From contig CAZYYO010000006.1 in assembly GCA_964650965.1 (NCBI GenBank), positions 1-57,933 on the forward strand: a stretch of 57,933 bases of DNA. Reading direction: 5' to 3'. Made by a program: the position numbers and the translations under genes. This stretch comes from CAZYYO01 sp964650965. GTDB taxonomy: Bacteria; Bacillota; Clostridia; Lachnospirales; Lachnospiraceae. Positions 51,589 to 57,933 of this stretch are shown here, one piece after another. How positions within the stretch are numbered: position 1 is the first letter of the stretch; every line of letters begins with the position of its first letter. A model generated the notes under the pieces. The model did not search any database. It had not been told where the DNA came from and worked only from the letters and a program-made list of their open reading frames with translations.

Positions 51589-52755
51589 TTAGAAACAAAT
51601 AGTAAGAATTCTTGCCGGATTATCCACAGTAAGTGTGTGGATATCCTCCTGCGTAATCTGCCCTGCTTTCTGCATTTCCTGCAATACATCCGGGAACAGT
51701 ACATAGCCACTTCTATGATTTTGTGTGCCATTTGCTTTATTCATCATGTCATGCCCCAGCGTAATCTGTTTGGCGTAGCCTTGCTTTAATAGTTGCTGCA
51801 GCATCTTCTTGCGAACATTTAATCCATATTGAATGATCTTTTGATCCTTGCTGGCTGTTCCCCAGGTATCCAGACCTATGTTAAAGCCTTTTTTTAATAA
51901 CTCCAGTGGAAGCTGTTCGTCGTATCCATCCTGATTCACCTGTGCAGCCGGATTTCCCATCCCCATATTGAAGCTGTCCATGTGACAGAACACAACCCGT
52001 GCCGGTTCTAATCCTATCTGTCCGGTCAACATCTCTGCCAAATCAAGAATTAATTTCTTTCGCACTGGGAATGCGGTATGAATATGAAGACACATCCCCA
52101 GCCTCTTTGCCGCCTTGGCACAAGCCCGAACTGCCATCATCTCCCTTGAGCAAATCTGGCCATTTTCTACCACTGAGATGGCACATTTCACAAAGCCTGG
52201 TCTGGCATCACAGCCCTTGGTGCCATTGGCAATATAGGACAATACCTGTTCTTCCATATATGCTTCGCCTCTTCTCTCGTAGGCAGCTGGTATCGCGGCC
52301 TTAGTGTAATATCCTGCCGCTGTAATAATCTGTACACCAGATTTATGTGACAGCTGCTGTATCTGACTCACTGGAATACCTCCAAAAGGGAGTGGGCTGC
52401 AATCACAAATGGAGGTTCCGCCTCGCTGCCGATAAGCAATCAGCTCATTTACATAATAGTCAAAATCGGAAAGCTTTCCTGCTGGATTATCCTTAGGAAA
52501 CTTCATGGAACTTAGCACGTCCTTCACAGACATTTGAGGAATCTGTGTAAATCCCTCCTGTTTTCTCCGCTCCATTTCGATTCCAATGTCTGCACCCTTC
52601 TCATAGGCCATAGCACCCTTCATCATGTCCGGCATAGATTTTATCATCACACGCTTCAACTTCCACGCTTTGCTTAAGGTGTGTTCATGCATGGAAGTAT
52701 AGCCTAATTTTTCTGGGGAAATCGAACCACATACTGTAATTATTTTTTTATCCAT
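51589..52755 (-). CDS. Phosphotriesterase-family metal-dependent hydrolase
   Basis: A 388-residue amidohydrolase-superfamily protein related to phosphotriesterases and lactonases. The binuclear metal site is visible: HxH in SMHEH (H23, H25), the carbamylated-Lys position in GFVKCAISV, His residues in CLHIHTAF and VFCHMDSF, and Asp in LGHDMM. It is longer than typical family members (about 330). Some relatives hydrolyse sugar lactones or their phosphates, a fitting job in a sugar operon, but the substrate here is unknown. The start follows AGAGG. It lies 32 bases after the GH43 gene and 91 before the AraC gene. Confidence 0.87.
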   Translation of the reverse strand: MDKKIITVCGSISPEKLGYTSMHEHTLSKAWKLKRVMIKSMPDMMKGAMAYEKGADIGIEMERRKQEGFTQIPQMSVKDVLSSMKFPKDNPAGKLSDFDYYVNELIAYRQRGGTSICDCSPLPFGGIPVSQIQQLSHKSGVQIITAAGYYTKAAIPAAYERRGEAYMEEQVLSYIANGTKGCDARPGFVKCAISVVENGQICSREMMAVRACAKAAKRLGMCLHIHTAFPVRKKLILDLAEMLTGQIGLEPARVVFCHMDSFNMGMGNPAAQVNQDGYDEQLPLELLKKGFNIGLDTWGTASKDQKIIQYGLNVRKKMLQQLLKQGYAKQITLGHDMMNKANGTQNHRSGYVLFPDVLQEMQKAGQITQEDIHTLTVDNPARILTICF

Positions 52756-52787
52756 TTTCTGCCTCTTCCTGTATGCCTTCTATGTCA

Positions 52788-54262
52788 TCAGCTTAGCGTA
52801 AATTCTAGCATTTCCAACGTCCCCGTCCCTGGAAATTTAAGGAAAATAGCCCCTTGCTCTGCATTACTTCTTATGGTTCCGGCCAGCTTCTGCCACTGGC
52901 TGGCTGTCAGCTGGCCGTCAGCCACCTGGCATGTTCCTATTTCCTTACCGTGAAGACCATTGCATATCTGAATCACTCCCGCATAGTCTCCTCTGCAGGT
53001 AAACTCAATGTGTCTGGTTTTTCTTAGGTCAAAATACTTATATCCTATCTTGGTTCCCTTACTGATTCGACTCACATACTGCTGCCCATCGGTACTGGTA
53101 ATACAGGGGCAATGCTCTGTCTTTCTATCTACCTTGCCATGAGGCATGCTGCCATTGGTAAGATTGCAGCAAATACTTGCGGGATACGTTCCCTGTCCCT
53201 GTAATGGTCCTGGATTTAATCCGCAGCTGGTCATCTCAACCTGGGGAATACTGCCATCCTTTGTAATGGTAATAGGTTCTGCACATCCCTGGCGGTTATA
53301 GCTATCTTCATGGGTCTGACGATGATAGAAAATATACCATTGTCCATTAATGCACTCCATGCCACCGTGATTATTACCAGTAAAGTTCAATCGTCCTTTC
53401 GGCTTTCTGCCATCAATGCCAATATCTCCATTGGAGATAACCGTTCCCCGAAAGGTAAACTCCCTGTCTGGATATGAGCTGGTGGCATAGCACAGTTCAT
53501 GATGATTCCAGGAGGAATACAGAAAATAGTAGGTATCCCCTACCTTACGAATGGAGCTTGCTTCAAAGAAGGCATGACCAGCCCACTGGGTTCCTCTTGT
53601 CTTACTGGGAGTAATCTTACAGGCTCCTGAGCAATGGTTAACATATCATCCTTAAGCCTTACATGAACGGCACCGAAGATTCCATCCGGCTCTGCTGCCA
53701 CCTCTTCTGGTTCCTTCCCAAGAACCATTTTATTCAACTTATTCACAAATCCCTTGGTCAGGAAATTCTTAAAATCATCAAAGGGATATCCTGCCCCATA
53801 ATAGAGACGTATCACTCCATTATCATTGATTACTGCTGGGTCAAAGGGAATAAATCTCTTCAGTGGGCTTCCATCCTCCCGCCTTACATCTCCGTGGTAA
53901 ACATATTGTCCATCTGGGGTGTCACACACCGCCACACTAATGGGACCCCCATACCCACCTAAGGCATAATACAGGTAATATCTTCCATCATTTCCCTGTA
54001 CTACATCCGGGGCATACATATACTTATGGTCCTCTGTTACATTTGGGTCTCCTTCTCCTGTGTAGCTGATTCCTTTTGCCGTCCAATTGGTTAAATCATC
54101 CACCGGTGCAGAATACACTACATAGGGAAGCATACAATAGGTATTACCGTGTTCCTTATCATGACTGCCAAATACATATACCCGATCTCCAAACACATGA
54201 GGTTCTCCATCGGGAATATACACATCCAATGGTAAATATGGATTAAATGCCTGCTTACTCAT
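52788..54262 (-). pseudogene. GH43 glycosidase interrupted by a frameshift
   Basis: One GH43 gene in two frames. The first frame (54262-53540) gives the N-terminal propeller: DVYIPDGEPHVFGDRVYVFGS (base Asp), KYMYAPDVVQ and FDPAVINDNGVIRLYYGAG. After AQEPVRLLPV it leaves the family pattern. The other frame picks up at about 53625 as ITPSKTRGTQWAGHAFFEAS, then WYIFYHRQTH and a C-terminal beta-sandwich (about 52800-53200, CBM6-like). A single-base change at about 53613-53625 explains this. The general-acid Glu (HAFFEAS) lies after the break, so the short product should be inactive. Full length would be about 490 residues. The start overlaps the GH2 stop by eight bases (ATGAGTAA). Confidence 0.88.
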
Positions 54263-56621
54263 TGATTACTCCAATCTCTTTCATACATTTTCTGCCCATA
54301 GCATCTTCTACTGTGATAGTTAGACAGCCTTCACTGCCAGCTCTTACAATTGCCAGTGCTCTTCCATAATAGGTGGTATAGCTTCCTGCGAGGAAATCTT
54401 CTTCCGTTCTTGGGTTAGCACTTCCAAAGCCCAGAAGTTTTCCTCCTGTTACCGTCACGGTCAGTTTCTTATCATCATTGGATTCCACAACGCCCCTGCT
54501 GTCTGCTAAGGCAATTGGAACATATACAATTTCTTCAGGCATTACCTGATGCTTTTCCGGCTGAATCTGTATCTGCGTCTCTTGGGCACTAATCAGCTCA
54601 CATCTTCCTGTTTCCTGCTTGTTCTGATTTAAGGTCACTGCCTGTAAGGTACCTGGTTTATATTTCACTTTAAAGCTTGCTATATTATTTTCTGTTTTTT
54701 TCTTCCCGATTTTTTTTCCATTAAGGCATAGAACAACTACAGGCTCTTCAGTATATACCTCTACGACTGTCTTGTTGCCATCACAGTTCTTCCAGGACCA
54801 GGATGGAATCCCATTGGTGCCTCGCCAGGTATTCTTTGCCACCTTTACCCCTGGATGATTTGCCGGCTGTACCGTCATCTTAGGAGCTGACAGCTGATGC
54901 CATGCAGCATTTGCCATATAAATCTCTCCTGTGGGATTACCCAGAAGATCCAGTGCACCTACATCACCTAAAACCCATGGATAAGGCTTGGTAAAGCTCA
55001 TACCATCCTTCGTGTAAGACCAGGCACCGATTCCAGCTTCACCCAGATAATCTATGGCTGTCCACATAAAATCTCCAGCCAAATTAGGCTGTTGCTCTAC
55101 CATCTTCCAATTCTTGGTAATATCCTGGGGAAATGTCTCTGTTCCTATAATTAACCTCTGGGGATGAAGCTGTAAATCCTTCTCATATCTACCAGAAGCA
55201 TAATTATATCCAGACACATCCATAATATCCATCAAAGGAGTAATCATCTGATCCACCTCAGGGGTACCAGAGGAATTGTTCATTCCTGTTCCAATGATCG
55301 CTGCCATCTTGTTGAACATCAGAGAGGAATTCATAGGCTCTGTCTTAGGGTCCTCCTCTGAAAACTGCACGCTTCCCTTCTTCGCCCTCTGCTGCATCAG
55401 CATCAGGTTGTATCCTCCGGTAACAGCTCTGGTGGCATCCAGCTCATGTACATAATCTGTCATCTCCTGTGCCAGAGACAGGCCTTCTTCTATTGCCGGT
55501 TCCGATACTTCATTTCCTATGGAATAAAATAGTACCGATGGATGGTTGTAATCCTTTGCAACCATAGCCTCTAAATCTATCTTCCAGTTGTCTTTAAATT
55601 CCAGGGCATAATCGAATTTGGTTTTTCGCTGAAACCACATATCCCAGCTTTCATCCATCACATAGATGCCATAATAATCGCAGGCATCCAAAACTGCTCT
55701 GGAACAGGGATTGTGGGCACTACGAATGGCATTAAATCCATTGTCCTTTAACAGCTTAATCTTACGAAATTCTGCCTCACGATAAGAACAGGCTCCCAAG
55801 ATGCCATTATCATGATGAATGCAGCCCCCTCGCAGTAATGTATTGACTCCATTCACATACAGGCCTTTACCATCCCAGGTAATTTGGCGAATACCAAAGG
55901 TTGTCTCTGCCACATCCAAAATTTCTTCCTGATTTAATAAAGTTACGCGACATCGATACAGGTTAGGATGCTCATCATTCCATAGTATGACATGCTCTAC
56001 CACCATGGTTAAGGCTGCTTCCTCTGTTACCTGTACAGCAACCACTTCATCACCAGATATAATTTCTACCTTTTTCTTGGTATTTTGATGAGCGGATGAA
56101 TCTACCAAAGCATCTATTTCTACCTGAAGTGTTGCGGTAGTGTCTGCCGGTTTGTCCGGCTCCTGAATTGCTGTGGTGGTAACCCGCACTCCATTTTCAA
56201 TAATATAAGAATCACCAGCTGTTAAGAGCCACACTGGTCGATAGAGACCAGAACCTGTGTAAAATCGGCTATTGGGGGTCTGGCTGTTATCTGTCTCCAC
56301 CTGAATAACATTTCTTCCATCCTGAAGATAAGGTGTAGCATCTACAATAAATTCTGTATAGCCATATGCACAGCCTCCAGCCTCTTTTCCATTGATTCTT
56401 ACCTTGGCTTTTCGGTATGCTCCTTCAAATAAAAGCTTCACTTGCTCTTCTTTCGGCCTGTCAAATTCTTTCTCATAGAGATATTTGCCTCCCTGATAAT
56501 AACCAAGGGCACTTCCCCCTGTTGAATCTGCCTTTCTACCTTCATGAAGCATGGCATCATGAGGCAATGTCACGGGTATTTGATTGCAGGTCCAATCCTT
56601 GTTAAATGCTGTTTTTTTCAT
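54255..56621 (-). CDS. Glycoside hydrolase family 2 (beta-galactosidase-like), cytosolic
   Basis: A 788-residue GH2 enzyme, close paralogue of the one at 4494-6827. It shows the three N-terminal domains and barrel in order, RGGCIHHDNGILGACSYRE, acid/base Glu in FYSIGNEVSEP, and the probable nucleophile Glu in IIGTETFPQD. A C-terminal immunoglobulin-like domain ends VRAGSEGCLTITVEDAMG. No signal peptide. ATG 56621 is chosen because AAAAGGAG lies just upstream; ATG 56645 has no site. Its stop overlaps the GH43 start by eight bases, indicating translational coupling. First enzyme gene of the 12-kb block. Confidence 0.93.
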   Translation of the reverse strand: MKKTAFNKDWTCNQIPVTLPHDAMLHEGRKADSTGGSALGYYQGGKYLYEKEFDRPKEEQVKLLFEGAYRKAKVRINGKEAGGCAYGYTEFIVDATPYLQDGRNVIQVETDNSQTPNSRFYTGSGLYRPVWLLTAGDSYIIENGVRVTTTAIQEPDKPADTTATLQVEIDALVDSSAHQNTKKKVEIISGDEVVAVQVTEEAALTMVVEHVILWNDEHPNLYRCRVTLLNQEEILDVAETTFGIRQITWDGKGLYVNGVNTLLRGGCIHHDNGILGACSYREAEFRKIKLLKDNGFNAIRSAHNPCSRAVLDACDYYGIYVMDESWDMWFQRKTKFDYALEFKDNWKIDLEAMVAKDYNHPSVLFYSIGNEVSEPAIEEGLSLAQEMTDYVHELDATRAVTGGYNLMLMQQRAKKGSVQFSEEDPKTEPMNSSLMFNKMAAIIGTGMNNSSGTPEVDQMITPLMDIMDVSGYNYASGRYEKDLQLHPQRLIIGTETFPQDITKNWKMVEQQPNLAGDFMWTAIDYLGEAGIGAWSYTKDGMSFTKPYPWVLGDVGALDLLGNPTGEIYMANAAWHQLSAPKMTVQPANHPGVKVAKNTWRGTNGIPSWSWKNCDGNKTVVEVYTEEPVVVLCLNGKKIGKKKTENNIASFKVKYKPGTLQAVTLNQNKQETGRCELISAQETQIQIQPEKHQVMPEEIVYVPIALADSRGVVESNDDKKLTVTVTGGKLLGFGSANPRTEEDFLAGSYTTYYGRALAIVRAGSEGCLTITVEDAMGRKCMKEIGVINE

Positions 56622-56720
56622 ATGTCTCCTTTTATTTGGCATCACCCATTTTCTGATTTATCTCTAAAAGTCGGGCGATACTGCATGTAATAATCTAGTA
56701 AAAACTTGAAAAATAGGTAC

Positions 56721-56754
56721 AAAAAACAAGCAGAAGCTTTCTCCTGCCTGTTTC
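56721..56754 (-). terminator. Intrinsic terminator of the TetR gene
   Basis: On the minus strand AACAGGCAG, 10-base loop, CTGCTTGTT, then TTTTGTACC. It lies about 55 bases after the TetR stop and separates it from the GH2 gene. Confidence 0.78.
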
Positions 56755-56809
56755 GCAAAACTCCTTACCGTCTGGCTTCCATTTCCTGACGGATTGCAGG
56801 CATCTCTTT

Positions 56810-57358
56810 CTAACCTATCATTTCTTCCATAATTCTTCCCATTTCCTGGGGTGTCTCTCTAGCTCCACTGCTGAGCCACTCTATAATCACATTGGTAACG
56901 GCACCACTGTAAAACAGCATGTAATAGCGATTCTGGTCATCCAATGCATTCATATATTTCATAGAAGTATCGTTAAAGCATTCCATAAGGAAAGACTTGA
57001 GACCTGAGTCACAAATAGTCAGATAGGTGTCCTGATATTCCAGCAAATTCTCAAACATAGTCTTCCAGAACTGTCCTTCCTGGTCTATCGCTTCCTGCAT
57101 CTTTACCCCGAAATCTTCTGTTAACTGGTAAATATATGAGCGAAGCACCTCTTCCTTACTTTTGTAATTCTTGTAAAATGCTGCTCTAGACACCCCTGCC
57201 CGTTTTACAATTTCGCTGACAGAAATCTTCTCGAAGGCTTCCTCCTTCATAAGATAAACAAGGGCCAATTCAATACTCTCTCTTGTCACCTTATGTGCTT
57301 CCTCATTAGAAAGCAGCAGCATATTGATTTTATCCTGTTCCCACGTTTCACTGGCCAT
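56810..57358 (-). CDS. TetR-family transcriptional regulator
   Basis: A 182-residue TetR protein. The N-terminal helix-turn-helix covers about 20-65 (ALVYLMKEEAFEKISVSEIV, then RAGVSRAAFYKNYKSKEEVL). The C-terminal part has the TetR_C_7/DhaS-type look common in Firmicutes (YYMLFYSGAVTNVIIEWLSSG). It has its own promoter with a palindromic operator and its own terminator, so it is an autonomous, self-controlled gene and may not belong to the sugar block. Start supported by AGAGGA. Confidence 0.92.
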   Translation of the reverse strand: MASETWEQDKINMLLLSNEEAHKVTRESIELALVYLMKEEAFEKISVSEIVKRAGVSRAAFYKNYKSKEEVLRSYIYQLTEDFGVKMQEAIDQEGQFWKTMFENLLEYQDTYLTICDSGLKSFLMECFNDTSMKYMNALDDQNRYYMLFYSGAVTNVIIEWLSSGARETPQEMGRIMEEMIG

Positions 57359-57438
57359 ATGTTTTCCTCTGTAGGTGATGATTGTAGTTAATTACCACAA
57401 CTTAATGGTTTCATTTGATATGTTTTATGTATGATTTT

Positions 57439-57500
57439 ACTATACTCCCCGTGTTGACATTTGTCTACTCGGCGTAGACAGAGAGATTACAATTGTCTAC
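57439..57500 (-). promoter_or_regulatory. TetR promoter with palindromic operator over the -35
   Basis: On the minus strand -35 TAGACA (57467-57462), 17-base spacer, -10 TATAGT (57444-57439). The -35 lies in a perfect 7-bp inverted repeat TGTCTACTCGGCGTAGACA (57462-57480), and a further half-site TGTCTAC is at 57494-57500. Fits autorepression by the adjacent TetR protein. Confidence 0.65.
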
Positions 57501-57523
57501 TCGTGGGGGATGGTAGGGGACGA

Positions 57524-57757
57524 CGGCAGATGATTCCGTCTTGCCCCCGATGGTTCGCTTATTGGGGATAAGATACTCTAGGCATTCCTAGGAGATTTGC
57601 CGGCGGTAGACGCAAGCGGCTTAAATTCGCCATCCATGGCTCAGTTTAAGCCTTTCGCAGACGTCCTGTCTGCGAATTGCTGGTTTCTATTGGAATGCCA
57701 AGGGTATCTAATCTCCAATAGAATGAACCAGCGGGGGCAAGACAGAATTATCTGCCT
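57524..57757 (-). repeat. Long-hairpin repeat element, copy 4 (core 57609-57683)
   Basis: A 234-bp element in opposite orientation to copy 3. Arms read CGGCAGATGATTCCGTCTTG on the left and the imperfect complement ending TTATCTGCC on the right. The 75-base core is identical to copy 3 on the reverse strand, and the arms are close to those of copy 3. It lies upstream of the TetR promoter. Confidence 0.9.
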
Positions 57758-57805
57758 GGTCTCCCACGATGCCTCGGTGAACGAGTAACTATATGTAGGA
57801 AACCG

Positions 57806-57823
57806 GGTAAGACGGGACAATCT
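57806..57823. repeat. Extra fragment of a repeat arm
   Basis: GGTAAGACGGGACAATCTG just outside copy 4 matches the outer right arm of copy 3 (GGCAAGACGGGACAATCTG). It looks like a remnant of another or rearranged copy. Confidence 0.55.
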
Positions 57824-57858
57824 GAATAATTAATTTATCATTCTTCATAAAATTGTCA

Positions 57859-57887
57859 TTGAAATGCTAATAAATAGATGCTATAAT
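57859..57887 (+). promoter_or_regulatory. Strong sigma-70-type promoter facing right
   Basis: TTGAAA (57859-57864), 17-base spacer, TATAAT (57882-57887). A small perfect hairpin GTTCAAT/ATTGAAC follows at 57906-57923. The gene it serves lies beyond the window. Confidence 0.65.
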
Positions 57888-57933
57888 CGCCTCATAAAAG
57901 CATCGGTTCAATATCCATTGAACTTATTTCATT

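Noticed and set aside
1..57933. Prophage, integrated plasmid or insertion sequence
   Set aside because: No integrase, transposase, phage structural or replication genes seen; the only mobile-like features are the short repeats.

Overview
The window looks like a chromosomal segment of a carbohydrate-specialised gut Lachnospiraceae (Clostridia). The reasons are strong AGGAGG ribosome-binding sites, moderate-to-low GC, large AraC/YesN-type regulators with a conserved central motif (RAAIRGG, AYxxxD), LplB/YtcP-type sugar permeases with a DUF624 protein, 640-residue lipoprotein binding proteins, and glycoside hydrolases that all lack signal peptides. Genus cannot be fixed from sequence reading alone. 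I saw no tRNA, rRNA, CRISPR array or transposase gene.

Layout. 1-8.5 kb: end of a sugar ABC importer (permease cut by the left edge, binding protein), an AraC regulator, GH2 and GH1 enzymes. 8.6-17.2 kb: an SPL-like radical SAM protein, an XRE-Uma2 fusion, ribosomal protein L25, and a 2001-residue GGDEF-EAL-PAS-histidine kinase-receiver protein. 17.4-28.6 kb: an uncharacterised alpha/beta-hydrolase-like protein with a PKD-like end, a GPH-family symporter, two AraC regulators, a type-B carboxylesterase, a GH43 enzyme with a discoidin-like module, and a glycerophosphodiesterase. 29-34.4 kb: a four-gene operon of xylose-isomerase-like protein, PfkB kinase, class II aldolase and zinc dehydrogenase, divergent from an AraC regulator. 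34.4-45 kb: GH2, a second XRE-Uma2 protein, GH20, a domain-permuted GH3 and a broken GH106-like gene. 45.3-57.8 kb: a one-directional block TetR, GH2, GH43 (frameshifted), phosphotriesterase-family protein, AraC, binding protein, two permeases, DUF624.

The genes fit one theme: oligosaccharides enter through ABC or GPH transporters and are cut in the cytosol by exo-acting GH1/2/3/20/43 enzymes and esterases. The released sugar probably enters central metabolism through an isomerase-kinase-aldolase route. Control is local, by AraC regulators sitting next to promoters that carry direct repeats with a 20-21 bp period.

The most unusual signal is a repeat family with four copies (7.0, 28.7, 45.3 and 57.5 kb). 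A conserved core of about 75 bases folds as two hairpins, and one stem changes sequence on both sides while staying paired. In three copies the core sits inside a long inverted repeat of constant total size (231-236 bp), while the arm sequences differ between copy 2 and copies 3/4. Copies 3 and 4 lie in inverted orientation and bracket exactly the 12-kb transporter and hydrolase block. Other notable points are two gene disruptions, terminators embedded in the ends of AraC genes, a convergent-intergenic palindrome array, and a diverged 134-bp tandem duplication.
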